From the NCBI GenBank assembly GCA_900471605.1, contig UCEY01000004.1, positions 266,436 through 330,435 of the forward strand: DNA of 64,000 nt, in the 5' to 3' direction. The stretch is from Hyphomicrobiales bacterium. Lineage in GTDB: Bacteria; Pseudomonadota; Alphaproteobacteria; Rhizobiales; Rhizobiaceae. The notes beneath the pieces are model-generated. The model was not told the origin of the DNA, did no database searches, and saw only the letters and a list, made by a program, of their open reading frames with translations. Made by a program: the position numbers and the translations under genes. The first letter of the stretch is position 1. Every line of letters begins with the position of its first letter. This document shows, piece by piece, positions 18,157-27,320 of this stretch.

Positions 18157-18931
18157 ATTGCTCGCTGGTCTGGCGGCCGTTGCATTTTTGGCCGGCACTG
18201 GCGTGCCCGCGAATGCCGGAACTGCCACGGGCGCCGCGACCGAGTGGACGCAGGTCCTCAACAATGGCGAGCTCGTCGCGCTGGTTGGGAAATCCGGCGA
18301 GCAAATCCAGAATCAGCTCACCCAAATCAGCCAGCTCGCGCAACAGATCGAAACGCAGCTGAACATCTACCAAAACCTACTGCAGAACACCGCGACACTG
18401 CCATCGCATATGTGGGGCAAAGTCGAGAGCGATCTTAATCAGCTCCGCAGCATCGTCGACCAGGGCCAGAGCATCTCGTTTTCGATGGGCAATGCCGATG
18501 ACGTGCTGCAGCAGCGCTTCCAGAGCTATTCGAGCCTCAAAACCAACCTGCCGAACGCGACAAGTTTTTCGTCGAGCTACCAGACCTGGTCAGACACCAA
18601 CCGGGACACGATCGCCGGCACGCTGAAGGCGGCAAGCCTGACGGCGGATCAGTTCGACAGCGAAGAAGCCACGATGTCCTCGCTGCGATCGATGTCGGAG
18701 TCATCAGACGGACAGATGAAAGCCCTGCAGGTGGGGCATGAGATCGCGGCGCAACAGGTCGCGCAGATGCAGAAGCTCCGCGGCCTCGTCTCCCAGCAGA
18801 TGACCATGATGGGAACGTGGCTGCAGACCGAGCAGACCGACAAGGATCTCGCGCAGGCCCGACGGGAAAAATTCTTCAGCGCCACAGCGCCCTCCACCTC
18901 AGGCGGCGAGAAAATGAAGGTGGAATGGTGA
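18128..18931 (+). CDS. trbJ: TrbJ, VirB5-like minor pilus protein
   Basis: 267 residues from ATG 18128 (AGAGGA upstream). A signal peptide ends near VPANAGTATG and long Gln-rich coiled-coil segments follow, as in TrbJ/VirB5. It is probably exported to the pilus or periplasm. Its last residues (SGGEKMKVEW) are repeated at the end of TrbK. Confidence 0.9.
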   Translation: MPHRCSTSHRLLAGLAAVAFLAGTGVPANAGTATGAATEWTQVLNNGELVALVGKSGEQIQNQLTQISQLAQQIETQLNIYQNLLQNTATLPSHMWGKVESDLNQLRSIVDQGQSISFSMGNADDVLQQRFQSYSSLKTNLPNATSFSSSYQTWSDTNRDTIAGTLKAASLTADQFDSEEATMSSLRSMSESSDGQMKALQVGHEIAAQQVAQMQKLRGLVSQQMTMMGTWLQTEQTDKDLAQARREKFFSATAPSTSGGEKMKVEW

Positions 18932-19101
18932 GAACGAAATTGATCCTCCTCGCACTCGCAGCGTTCGTGTCGGCGGCGAGCGCCAGCATCTGGCTGCTCA
19001 TCTCCGAAAAGCAGGTTGCTCAGGAGCGCCGTGAACAGTTCTTCGGCACCTCGAAGAGGTATCCGACTTCCGGCGGCGAAAAGATGAAAGTCGAGTGGTG
19101 A
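18925..19101 (+). CDS. trbK: TrbK, small membrane protein of the Trb system
   Basis: 58 residues from ATG 18925, overlapping the trbJ stop by 7 bp. One N-terminal membrane helix (LILLALAAFVSAASASIWLL) is followed by a short charged tail. In RP4 TrbK is an entry-exclusion lipoprotein; here no lipobox Cys is present, as far as I know also the case for Ti-type TrbK. The last 11 residues are identical to the last 11 of TrbJ. The exclusion role is inferred from position. Confidence 0.8.
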   Translation: MVRTKLILLALAAFVSAASASIWLLISEKQVAQERREQFFGTSKRYPTSGGEKMKVEW

Positions 19102-19105
19102 GCGA

Positions 19106-20284
19106 ATGACGGCGACACCTCATCAGCAGCTTCGATCCGCTGCGGTGCTTACGGCCTTGTGCTTGCTGGTCGCGCAGCCAGCCCTCGCGCAGGAAGGTTC
19201 GGTGCTGACCTCGTTGCAAAGCCAGATCACAGCGGCCGCGAAGGGTTGGGAAACAACCGTCATGGATGCGGCCAAATCGCTGTTCTGGATCCTGGCGACA
19301 ATCGAGATCGGCATCGCCGCCGTTTGGCTCGCGATCCAAGCTGCATCGCTCGATAGTTGGTTTGCAGAGCTTGTCCGACGGATCATGTTCGTCGGCTTCT
19401 TCGCCTTCGTACTGGCACAGGGACCGACCTTCGCGAAGGCGGTCGTAGATAGCCTGTTTCAGATCGGTGCCGGAGGTGGTACCGCTTCGCCGGCCGACGT
19501 CTTCAACGCCGGGCTCGCCGTCGCCACCAAGATGTCGGAAAAGATCCAGTTTGGGCTTTTCGAGGATAACGCGCTGGCGATCTCGGCCGCTTTTGCGATG
19601 GTCGTCGTTGTCATCTCGTTCTCACTCGTCGCCGCGATCTTCGTGTCGGTCATGGTCGAGATGTATATCGGCCTGCTCGCAGGCATGATCATGCTCGGCC
19701 TCGGAGGTTCGTCCTACACCAAGGACTTCGCCATCAGATATCTGGTCTACGCGTTCTCGGTCGGAATGAAGCTCATGGCGCTTGTGATGATTTCGCGCAT
19801 CGGATCAGAAGTGCTGATCGGATTGGCAAACGAGCCTGACATTGGGGACCAATTCCAGACCGCGCTTGCGATTGCCGGCATTGCCGTCGTCGTTTTCATT
19901 ATCGCGATTTACGTCCCGAACATCATGCAAGGTGTCGTCCAAGGGGCGTCCGTCTCGGGCGGGATGGAAGCGATCCGCCATGGCGGCCAGGCGGCATCCT
20001 TCGCCACGGGCGCCGGCTTCCTAGCAGCAGGGGCGGCGGGCGCAGGGTTCGCGGCGGCTCAAAGCGCACGGGCCGCGGGATCGTCTGTGGCCGGGGCAAT
20101 GCTACGCGGAATTGGCGCGGGTATCGGTTCTGCCGGACAAGCGGCGGGCTCTGCAGCGAAGGAAAAGGCGATCGGCTCTCCCGGCGCCTATGCCGGATCG
20201 ATTCTCGGTCTCGCCAACGCCAAGTTGGACGAGGCGCGCAGCGGCCACAGCGGACCAAAGCCATCTCCCGAACGCAAAGACTAA
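19106..20284 (+). CDS. trbL: TrbL, polytopic inner-membrane channel protein (VirB6-like)
   Basis: 392 residues with a signal-like N-terminus, six or so membrane helices (for example AFAMVVVVISFSLVAAIFV and AIAGIAVVVFIIAIYV) and a Gly/Ala-rich C-terminal tail, typical of TrbL/VirB6. It forms part of the inner-membrane channel. It starts 4 bp after trbK. Confidence 0.92.
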   Translation: MTATPHQQLRSAAVLTALCLLVAQPALAQEGSVLTSLQSQITAAAKGWETTVMDAAKSLFWILATIEIGIAAVWLAIQAASLDSWFAELVRRIMFVGFFAFVLAQGPTFAKAVVDSLFQIGAGGGTASPADVFNAGLAVATKMSEKIQFGLFEDNALAISAAFAMVVVVISFSLVAAIFVSVMVEMYIGLLAGMIMLGLGGSSYTKDFAIRYLVYAFSVGMKLMALVMISRIGSEVLIGLANEPDIGDQFQTALAIAGIAVVVFIIAIYVPNIMQGVVQGASVSGGMEAIRHGGQAASFATGAGFLAAGAAGAGFAAAQSARAAGSSVAGAMLRGIGAGIGSAGQAAGSAAKEKAIGSPGAYAGSILGLANAKLDEARSGHSGPKPSPERKD

Positions 20285-20308
20285 TAGCAATCAGAAAGTG
20301 AAGGACCG

Positions 20309-20971
20309 ATGGCAGCGAACCGCGCCCCCGAAAACCCGTATCTTGCCGCGCGTCAGGAATGGAATGAACGATACGGCTCTTATGTGAAATCCGCCGGCGC
20401 ATGGCGCATCGTCGGCATTCTGGGTCTCACCATGGCTGTGGTCGGCTTCGGTTATTCGATGTATCTCAGCACCCAGGTCAAGCTGGTGCCTTATATTGTC
20501 CAGGTCGACAAACTGGGCACGGCGGTTACCGCCGGTTTCCCCGAGCAGATCGAATATGCGGACGTCCGGGTCGTGCGCGCCACGCTCGGCAACTTTGTCA
20601 CCAGCTTCCGTTCAATCACGCCGGACGCAGTGGTGCAGAAGCAATATATCGATAGGACCTACGCGCTGCTTCGAACCTCCGATCCGTCGACACAGAAGAT
20701 CAATGACTGGTTCCGGAGCAACTCGCCTTTCGAAAAAGCCAAATCTTCGACCGTAGCCATCGAGGTCAACAATATCGTAGCGCTCTCCAACCAGACCTAT
20801 CAGATCGACTGGACCGAATACGAACGGGACAGAAAAGGGAAGGAAACCGGCACGCGCCGTTTCCGTGGGATCGCGACGGTGACACTCACGGCACCACAGG
20901 ATGAGGCGACCATTCGCCTCAATCCTATCGGCCTCTATGTCCGGGACTTCGACTGGACAGCACAGCTTTAA
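20309..20971 (+). CDS. trbF: TrbF, VirB8-like assembly factor
   Basis: 220 residues: a cytoplasmic N-terminus, one membrane helix ([20 protein letters not shown]) and a periplasmic NTF2-like domain, as in VirB8/TrbF. It nucleates assembly of the T4SS core in the periplasm. It lies in the standard trbL-trbF-trbG order. Confidence 0.95.
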   Translation: MAANRAPENPYLAARQEWNERYGSYVKSAGAWRIVGILGLTMAVVGFGYSMYLSTQVKLVPYIVQVDKLGTAVTAGFPEQIEYADVRVVRATLGNFVTSFRSITPDAVVQKQYIDRTYALLRTSDPSTQKINDWFRSNSPFEKAKSSTVAIEVNNIVALSNQTYQIDWTEYERDRKGKETGTRRFRGIATVTLTAPQDEATIRLNPIGLYVRDFDWTAQL

Positions 20972-20990
20972 GGGCAGGGAATTCACGCAC

Positions 20991-21803
20991 ATGCACAGAA
21001 CAGGATTGATCGCAGCCGTCGGCTGCCTGGCCGGACTCGCGTTTGCGATGGGCGCTCACGCCCAGACCATGACGTCGAACGAGGTCAAGGGAACCAAGCT
21101 GTCGAGCAAATGGCGAGGAACGCCGGGCCTCGTGACTACAGGACCGGATGGCAAGGTCATCTTTCTGTTCGGTGAGACGCAGCCATCCGTCGTCTGCTCA
21201 CCGCTGCAGGTCTGCGATATCGAACTCCAGGGCGGCGAGATCGTCCGCGACGTGCTTGTCGGTGACACGGTTCGGTGGAAAGTAGAGCCCGCAACGTCTG
21301 GCGCGACCGGAGGGCAGGCGATCCATCTGATCGTCAAACCCTCGGAAGCCGGCCTTGTCACCTCGATGGTCGTTACGACGTCGCGCCGCACCTATCATAT
21401 CCAGCTCAAGTCTCATCCGAGCCAATACATGGCCCGCATCGGCTTCGAATATCCGGAGGACGTCTCGACGAAGCTTGCCGACATCAATTCCCGGCTCGAG
21501 ACCGGCGGCATTCCTGGCACAGCGCCCGACAAATTGAACTTCTCCTACTCGGTGAGTGGCAGTGCGCCCTGGAAACCGAAGCGGGTCTATTCGGATGGTA
21601 CGAAGACTTACATTCAATTCTCGAAATCAGTCTCAGGCCAGGATGCGCCCGTGCTCTTCGTCGTCTCTGGCGGCCAGAACCGCATCGTCAATTACCGGAT
21701 GAAGAACGATATGATGATCGTCGATTACGCGGTCGACAAGGCGATCCTCATCTCCGGCGTCGGCTGGCGCCAACAGAAAATCACCATTCGACGGGGAGGC
21801 TGA
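20991..21803 (+). CDS. trbG: TrbG, VirB9-like outer-membrane core protein
   Basis: 270 residues from ATG 20991. A signal peptide ends near [10 protein letters not shown], followed by VirB9/CagX-type beta-rich domains ([14 protein letters not shown] and [13 protein letters not shown] are characteristic). It makes the outer-membrane-proximal ring with TrbH and TrbI. Confidence 0.95.
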   Translation: MHRTGLIAAVGCLAGLAFAMGAHAQTMTSNEVKGTKLSSKWRGTPGLVTTGPDGKVIFLFGETQPSVVCSPLQVCDIELQGGEIVRDVLVGDTVRWKVEPATSGATGGQAIHLIVKPSEAGLVTSMVVTTSRRTYHIQLKSHPSQYMARIGFEYPEDVSTKLADINSRLETGGIPGTAPDKLNFSYSVSGSAPWKPKRVYSDGTKTYIQFSKSVSGQDAPVLFVVSGGQNRIVNYRMKNDMMIVDYAVDKAILISGVGWRQQKITIRRGG

Positions 21804-21806
21804 GCC

Positions 21807-22244
21807 ATGCGCAATCTTCTCGTCGTAATCGCCACCGCCACGCTGATTTCAGGTTGCCAGACCGCCGAGGACGAATTGACTACCAGCTCCACGCCCGTCA
21901 CCGTCTCCGGCCCCGCCGCAAGCGCCATTGCCGGCGACATGGCGAGCCGGCTCGCCGAGCAGATCGGTCCGGCCGGCACGACGGCGCTCAAAATGGAAAA
22001 GGACTCATCGGACTTTGCGACGGCCCTCGAGGCTGCGCTGAAGGGCTGGGGCTATACAGTCATTACCGACGGGAAGGTTGCCAAGGATGTGAAGCCGGTC
22101 GAGCTCGCTTATTCAATCGACGGCGTCGACGGTCAGGTGCTCGCACAGCTCTCGACCCCGTCCATCGCACTTGGCCGGGCCTACACGGCATCGGCGACTG
22201 GCGCCACGCCGGCAAGCCCTCTTTCCATCATCCAGCGGAATTGA
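21807..22244 (+). CDS. trbH: TrbH, outer-membrane lipoprotein
   Basis: 145 residues with a clear lipobox (LISGC) at the end of a 16-residue signal sequence. It probably plays the VirB7 role of anchoring the TrbG ring. It sits between trbG and trbI with gaps of a few base pairs. Confidence 0.9.
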   Translation: MRNLLVVIATATLISGCQTAEDELTTSSTPVTVSGPAASAIAGDMASRLAEQIGPAGTTALKMEKDSSDFATALEAALKGWGYTVITDGKVAKDVKPVELAYSIDGVDGQVLAQLSTPSIALGRAYTASATGATPASPLSIIQRN

Positions 22245-22256
22245 GGGGAGGCGAGC

Positions 22257-23555
22257 ATGGTCCAATCGCTCCAGCTCGGCGCATCCAACCAGACCGACGA
22301 TCAGAAGGGCATGCGCCGCCTCAATCGGCTGCCGATCATCATAACCATCGTCGTCGTCGCCCTATTCGCCGGCGTTGTCGTGATCGGACTGGCGTGGCGC
22401 GGCCTGCCATTCAATCGCAGCAACGATATCGACAGCGCCTCGAATACACCGGCGACCAACTTCGGAGACCAGCTCAAGCGCGGCGTCACGGACGGCATCA
22501 TCGGCGAGCCGGTTGAGCGCGAGGCATTCCAGCCGACGCCAGCCGTCGAACAGAAGATTGAGAAGGAAACACCTGTTGTCGACGGCCGGTCTACGGAGAG
22601 GGAAGAACGGCGTCCAAAGCTTGAATCCGAGGAGGAATGGAAAGCCCGCCTGAAGCGGGAGCAGGATGAACAATATATCCGCGAGGCTCAGCGCCAGCGC
22701 ATGGCTCGGCTGCAGGCGCGGGCAACGGCCTTAGACTCACCGTTGAAGGTGGATATTGCCGATGTCGAGAGAACCACCAGCAACTCCAGCGACACAGGCC
22801 GGCAGACGACTGCGACAGCAAATAATGCTTCGAACCTCTATGCCACCGCCTTGAAATCCGGTCTCATAGGCCAGAACGTCGATCAGAACGGCCAGACGTC
22901 AAAGGAGGATTTCTTCAACCAGGATGTCAAAGATCTCGGCTACCTGCCGAACAAGGTCGTCCCCCAGTTTTCGCCTTACGAGCTGAAACGCGGCTCGGTT
23001 ATCCCCGCGACGCTGATCACTGGTCTCAACTCCGATCTCCCCGGACGAATTAGCGCGCAGGTCAGCCAGAATGTCTATGACAGCGCCACCGGCTACCGAT
23101 TGCTCATCCCGCAGGGCGCAAAACTGTTCGGCCGCTACGATTCCAAGGTGTCGTTTGGCCAGGAACGCATCCTCGTCATCTGGACCGACCTCATTTTTCC
23201 CAATGGATCGACCTTGCAAATCGGAGGCATGGCCGGCACGGATGCGGCAGGCTATGGCGGCTTCAAGGATAAGGTCGATCGGCATCTTTGGCGCACGTGG
23301 AGTTCGGCGGCGCTGGTGGCGTTGATCGGAACCGGCATTGACATGTCGATGCCCGAGAGTACTACGCTCACGACACAGGATAAGGCTTTTGATGCCGCAC
23401 GACGGAACTTCGCTGAGAGCTTCGGCCGTGTCGCCGAGCAGACGATCTCGAAGAACCTCAATGTGCAGCCGACGATCAACATTCGCTCAGGCTACCGTTT
23501 CAACGTGCTCGTCGACCAGGACATCATATTCCCGTCAGCCTACACCTCGCGCTGA
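22257..23555 (+). CDS. trbI: TrbI, VirB10-like core-complex protein
   Basis: 432 residues: a short cytoplasmic N-terminus, one membrane helix (LPIIITIVVVALFAGVVVIG), a charged proline/glutamate-rich linker, and the C-terminal VirB10/TrbI beta-barrel domain (VIPATLITGLNSDLPG, LLIPQGAKLFGRYDSKV, VLVDQDIIFP). It spans both membranes and senses ATP-driven changes. It is the last gene of traI-trb. Confidence 0.95.
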   Translation: MVQSLQLGASNQTDDQKGMRRLNRLPIIITIVVVALFAGVVVIGLAWRGLPFNRSNDIDSASNTPATNFGDQLKRGVTDGIIGEPVEREAFQPTPAVEQKIEKETPVVDGRSTEREERRPKLESEEEWKARLKREQDEQYIREAQRQRMARLQARATALDSPLKVDIADVERTTSNSSDTGRQTTATANNASNLYATALKSGLIGQNVDQNGQTSKEDFFNQDVKDLGYLPNKVVPQFSPYELKRGSVIPATLITGLNSDLPGRISAQVSQNVYDSATGYRLLIPQGAKLFGRYDSKVSFGQERILVIWTDLIFPNGSTLQIGGMAGTDAAGYGGFKDKVDRHLWRTWSSAALVALIGTGIDMSMPESTTLTTQDKAFDAARRNFAESFGRVAEQTISKNLNVQPTINIRSGYRFNVLVDQDIIFPSAYTSR

Positions 23556-23588
23556 GCCGACGGCGACACGTCGGTTCTCGCGAGTGCA

Positions 23589-23618
23589 TCCCTGTTGTGT
23601 AGCAACCACACATAGGGA
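23589..23618 (+). terminator. Hairpin after trbI, possible terminator
   Basis: TCCCT/AGGGA and TGTGT/ACACA arms form a bulged stem about 35 bp after the trbI stop. It is not followed by a strong T-run, so termination is uncertain. A smaller hairpin (CCGACG/CGTCGG) lies just upstream, near 23557-23574. Confidence 0.4.
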
Positions 23619-23740
23619 CAATCTTTCTGAATGCAGTCAACTTTTTGATTGGGCACACTTGAAACGTCTGCCCTTCACGCGCACCTAAGCGGCCGAGCAG
23701 GAATTTGACGCACTGCGTCCGGTTGCTTGGAGGCCTTCAA

Positions 23741-24442
23741 TTGAATCAGTGGTTTGAGCGTTTGAGCGAGCAGGTTGCGATCGCGCACGACGAGCCGGCA
23801 GTCAGGTCGACACTTCAAAGGTTGACGTATGAAGCGGGCTTCAGTGCTTACGCATATCTCAGTTTCCAGGCAGACACACAGACGGCTGTTTCGAACTATC
23901 CTGAAGAATGGCAGCAGCGGTATTTCGATCTTCACTACGCGTCGATCGACCCGGTCATTCGAACAGCCAGAGATCGCCAGGAAGCCTTTGCATGGTCGAA
24001 TGTCGTGACTGGCCGAACAAGCAAGGAACGTCGAAAGTTCTTCGGCGAGGCCGCCGAGTTCGGGATCCGGTCGGGAGTAACAATTCCGATCAAGACCGGC
24101 TTCGGGCGGATGGCGATGCTCACTCTTGCGTCGAGTGAAGTGGATTTCGCCGAAGCACAGGCTCTCAATCCAGTCGGCGCCGCGGCGTCCTTCGGTCAGG
24201 TGCATTCCCGGTTGGAGCTGATGCGGTTGCAGCCCACGCGTCGCAGCAACATCCGCCTGAAAGCTGACGAACTGACCTGCCTGAGATGGTCGGCCGAAGG
24301 CAAATCGATGAAGGCCATCGCCATCATTGAGAACACGACCTACGCGAACGTTTGTTTCTTCCTGCGCAACGCCAAAGCCGCGCTCGGCGCCTCGACCCTT
24401 CCGCAGGCGACCGCGTTGGCGAAAGAGTTCGGGCTGATTTGA
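23741..24442 (+). CDS. traR: TraR, LuxR-type quorum-sensing activator
   Basis: 233 residues from TTG 23741, chosen because GGAGG lies 7 bp upstream and the numbering then matches TraR exactly: the AHL-pocket residues Y53, W57, Y61, D70 and W85 are all present. A LuxR/GerE HTH occupies the last 65 residues (LRWSAEGKSMKAIAIIE). It should bind the TraI signal and activate traI-trb, tra and possibly repABC from 18-bp boxes. Convergent traM lies 7 bp downstream, as in Ti plasmids. Confidence 0.9.
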   Translation: MNQWFERLSEQVAIAHDEPAVRSTLQRLTYEAGFSAYAYLSFQADTQTAVSNYPEEWQQRYFDLHYASIDPVIRTARDRQEAFAWSNVVTGRTSKERRKFFGEAAEFGIRSGVTIPIKTGFGRMAMLTLASSEVDFAEAQALNPVGAAASFGQVHSRLELMRLQPTRRSNIRLKADELTCLRWSAEGKSMKAIAIIENTTYANVCFFLRNAKAALGASTLPQATALAKEFGLI

Positions 24443-24449
24443 AAGAGGC

Positions 24450-24824
24450 TCAGTGAGGCGTCGTCTTGGAAATTTCGGGAATGTAGCCCAGGACGTCGAG
24501 AAGCGTTGATACCACCGTCTGCTGTGCATGAACGGCGATCATCGCGGAAATGTACGCCCGCCGGTTTTCCGTGAGTTCGGTTTGATCTGTCTCGGTGTCC
24601 AGTAAGGATTCGATCCGGACCGCTTCGTCGCGCAAGCGACGATGCTTCTCGATTTCCTCAACGACAAACGGCTCGATTTCGTCGGGCTTCAGGCCGTCCA
24701 TGAGGCCGATGAGCGGCCTCAACACCAACTTGTCACCCGAGACGAGATCGTTGCGTTTCACGCCCACTCTATCCACCAACATTCGCCCCTTGCGGTCCGT
24801 CTCCACATTGATTTGTGAGGACAT
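24450..24824 (-). CDS. traM: TraM, anti-activator of TraR
   Basis: 124 residues from the ATG at 24824 (an upstream start adds 11 residues). It carries the TraM signature: LRPLIGLMDGL near the middle, HRRLRDEAVRIESLL, then YISAMIAVHAQQTVVSTLLDVLGYIP at the C-terminus. TraM is an all-helical protein that sequesters TraR-DNA complexes and sets the quorum threshold. It is convergent with traR. Confidence 0.9.
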   Translation of the reverse strand: MSSQINVETDRKGRMLVDRVGVKRNDLVSGDKLVLRPLIGLMDGLKPDEIEPFVVEEIEKHRRLRDEAVRIESLLDTETDQTELTENRRAYISAMIAVHAQQTVVSTLLDVLGYIPEISKTTPH

Positions 24825-24943
24825 CCGGAAGACCGAAGCTGACGTGCTTCGACCCAATTGCCCGACGTTGCATCGCGCACCGTGCGACTACTAACCAATT
24901 TCGTGCTCCTCGCAAAGGGCAGGTGCCATGGCTCTGAAGTGCA

Positions 24944-24980
24944 TTTACATACTATAGTTGATAAACTTAAAGTATGTAAA
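24944..24980. promoter_or_regulatory. 10-bp inverted repeat upstream of XRE gene
   Basis: TTTACATACT (24944-24953) and AGTATGTAAA (24971-24980) form a perfect inverted repeat with a 17-bp spacer. It ends 16 bp before the ATG of the XRE regulator, so it probably is its autoregulatory operator. Confidence 0.65.
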
Positions 24981-24996
24981 CGACGATCTTCCGCGC

Positions 24997-25236
24997 ATGG
25001 ATATGCGCAAACTGGTCGGCTCGAACTTCGCGCGCCTCCGTCGGGAGAAGGGCCTGACGCAGGAGCAGGTCGAGGCACGATCGGGCATTAGCCAGCAATA
25101 TCTCAGCGGTCTCGAACACGGTCGCCGCAACCCGTCGATCATTACCCTCTACGAACTCGCTCAAGCGCTGGATGTCAGCCATGTTGATCTCGTCATGCCG
25201 ACCGATGACGCTGAGATCGATATGAAATCTGACTGA
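24997..25236 (+). CDS. XRE-family HTH regulator
   Basis: 79 residues from ATG 24997. One HTH_3/XRE domain covers nearly the whole protein (NFARLRREKGLTQEQVEARS, then SQQYLSGLEHGRRNPSIITL) with no effector domain. An in-frame ATG 13 codons upstream would place the start inside the inverted repeat, so the downstream start is preferred. Such small regulators on rhizobial plasmids often adjust conjugation genes; the target here is unknown. The following ATPase gene has its own repeat array. Confidence 0.85.
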   Translation: MDMRKLVGSNFARLRREKGLTQEQVEARSGISQQYLSGLEHGRRNPSIITLYELAQALDVSHVDLVMPTDDAEIDMKSD

Positions 25237-25300
25237 AGGGTCTTCCGGTCGTTCGAAATCATTATTCATACCGAAAACGCGGCCCTTCGTGGATGGACGC

Positions 25301-25388
25301 TTTCAATTGGCCGCCACGTGAATTTCAATCAGTCATTCCTTGACTTTCAATCGGTCATCCCCGTAGTTTCAAACGGTCATCAAAGGAA
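25301..25388 (+). repeat. Four 22-bp direct repeats upstream of AAA ATPase gene
   Basis: Units start at 25301, 25323, 25345 and 25367, exactly 22 bp apart. Consensus of the conserved part is TTTCAATCGGTCATCC; the first unit keeps only TTTCAAT and GG. The array ends at the ribosome-binding site of the ATPase gene (25396). The two-turn helical period suggests cooperative binding of one regulator on one DNA face. Confidence 0.75.
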
Positions 25389-25395
25389 TGAAGCT

Positions 25396-26619
25396 ATGGC
25401 GCTGTATCCAAGGCTCGTTGAGCAACGCGTTGCCGACGCCATGTCAGACACGCGAGTGGTACTGATCGTGGGGCCCCGACAATCAGGAAAAACGACATTG
25501 GTCAAGAAGATGGCCAGCGAGGGGATCGAGTATTACACGCTGGATAATGCAACGACCCTGGAGGCAGCGCGACAGGATCCGGTTGGCTTTGTAAGAGGAA
25601 TCGACCGCGCCATTATCGATGAAATTCAGCGCGCTCCCGAGCTGTTGCTGGCGATCAAGGAAAGCGTGGACACCGACCAGCGCCCAGGACGGTTCCTTCT
25701 GACCGGTTCAGCCAATCTCATGACGCTGCCACGCGTGGCGGACTCGCTCGCAGGGCGCATGGAGGTCGTCCGATTGCTGCCGCTCGCTCAAAGCGAAATC
25801 AGAACTGCCGGCGCAAGCTTTTTGGTCGACGCCTTCCGAAACGAAGCCAAAATCGGAGAACCAATCGTCGGCGACGACTTGATGGCTATAGTTCTGGCAG
25901 GTGGATATCCCGAGGCATTGGGCCGCAAAACCTTGAGCCGAAGGCAGGATTGGTATGCGGATTATATCCAGGCGATCGTTCAACGCGATGTTCGCGATGT
26001 CGCACAAATCGAGCAGATCACTCAAATGCCGCGCCTGCTGCGCATTCTGGCAGAGCATTCGGGGCAACTCGTGAACTATTCCGGAATTGGCGCCGCCATC
26101 GGGATGAACCACATCACGACGCAGAAATATGTCGGGATCTTCGAGAGCCTGTTCCTCGCCAGAACCGTGCAACCCTGGTTTTCCAACAAACTGAAACGTC
26201 TTACCAAGACCCCGAAAATACATTTCCTCGATTCTGGTCTGCTTGCGTCCCTTCGTGACCTTTCTATCGAGCGGCTCCGGGATGACAGGGGGCCGTTCGG
26301 GGCGTTGCTGGAGACTTTCGTTTTCGGCGAGATCCTTAAACTCGCCAGCAGCGAACATACCCGATTTGAGTTTTCGCACTTTCGCGACAAGCAGCAGAAC
26401 GAAGTCGATATCGTGATCGAAGACAGAAGAGGGCGGGTTGTCGGCATCGAGGTCAAAGCGGCAGCTACCGTCTCGAATTCCGACTTTTCTGGATTGCGAA
26501 TTTTGGCCGAAGCATGTGGAGAGCGGTTTGTTTCAGGCATTGTCCTGTACGACCATGACAAAGTGATCCCATTCGGGGAACGCCTGTCCGCCGTACCCAT
26601 TTCGGCATTGTGGCATTAG
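25396..26619 (+). CDS. AAA ATPase with DUF4143 domain
   Basis: 407 residues from ATG 25396 (AAGGAA upstream). Walker A GPRQSGKT is at 26-33 and Walker B RAIIDEIQRAPE near 75-86. A C-terminal DUF4143 region contains nuclease-like strands (FSHFRDKQQNEVDIVIED, VGIEVKAAATV) resembling a PD-(D/E)XK fold (D, E-V-K). Proteins of this AAA_14/DUF4143 group are widespread, mobile and of unclear function; some are linked to defence or toxin-like roles. The gene stands alone between the XRE gene and traH. Confidence 0.8.
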   Translation: MALYPRLVEQRVADAMSDTRVVLIVGPRQSGKTTLVKKMASEGIEYYTLDNATTLEAARQDPVGFVRGIDRAIIDEIQRAPELLLAIKESVDTDQRPGRFLLTGSANLMTLPRVADSLAGRMEVVRLLPLAQSEIRTAGASFLVDAFRNEAKIGEPIVGDDLMAIVLAGGYPEALGRKTLSRRQDWYADYIQAIVQRDVRDVAQIEQITQMPRLLRILAEHSGQLVNYSGIGAAIGMNHITTQKYVGIFESLFLARTVQPWFSNKLKRLTKTPKIHFLDSGLLASLRDLSIERLRDDRGPFGALLETFVFGEILKLASSEHTRFEFSHFRDKQQNEVDIVIEDRRGRVVGIEVKAAATVSNSDFSGLRILAEACGERFVSGIVLYDHDKVIPFGERLSAVPISALWH

Positions 26620-26698
26620 CGTTTCGTAAGCCATTTCGCCTCCGGGTCCGACCCCAGCACATTGTAAATCCCGCCTCTGCAACGCAGCCGACCGCCGT

Positions 26699-27304
26699 CT
26701 ACTTACTCCCAATTCTCGAAAGATCGATCCGGATACCAGCGTCTTGCACTTTCGTTTCCGAAGTCGTCGCTGGTTCGATTGGCTGATCGGACAACGTCGA
26801 TGCATCGCCCTCGGCAACGCTGCTGGGCTGTCCTATCACCACACCACCGGGATCATCAGCCTGAAACACGCTCTCGCCTTCAAATTCGCCCGTCTTCCAG
26901 GAATAGATGGCATCCTCGAAGATCTGCGGAAAAACTTCCTCACTCGTCGGGTTGCCATACCATTTGGTCACGATGCGCAGGATCTTGGCAAACATCGCCG
27001 TCCCCATCCGAAGGTTCGCACATGGATCGACCAGATCGGCCTTCAACTCGGAGACATCCTTGACGCCGACACCGGCCGGGAATTGCGTGAGGCCGATCCG
27101 AACCACCGCCCGGCCGACATTCTGACGGATAATCTCCATTGCCTTCTCGGGACTGTCGGCTTTCGGAACGAGGATCAATCGTCCCCCTGACTTCACCGTG
27201 ACGGCGAGGGGATCGGGCGATCCGACCGCATCGACAAATTGCTCGACGATCGCCGGCTTCAGCGATGGATCGGCGCACTCTTTGATCAAAACAGCGTCCA
27301 ACAT
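26699..27304 (-). CDS. traH: TraH, conjugal transfer protein
   Basis: 201 residues from ATG 27304 (GGAG 8 bp upstream), beginning MLDAVLIKECADPSLKPAIV as in Ti/Sym-plasmid TraH proteins. The middle has a helical segment (CANLRMGTAMFAKILRIV); the C-terminus is acidic. Its exact role in conjugation is poorly defined. It is the last gene of traAFBH, 16 bp after traB. Confidence 0.85.
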   Translation of the reverse strand: MLDAVLIKECADPSLKPAIVEQFVDAVGSPDPLAVTVKSGGRLILVPKADSPEKAMEIIRQNVGRAVVRIGLTQFPAGVGVKDVSELKADLVDPCANLRMGTAMFAKILRIVTKWYGNPTSEEVFPQIFEDAIYSWKTGEFEGESVFQADDPGGVVIGQPSSVAEGDASTLSDQPIEPATTSETKVQDAGIRIDLSRIGSK

Positions 27305-27320
27305 GACGGGGCTCCAGACC

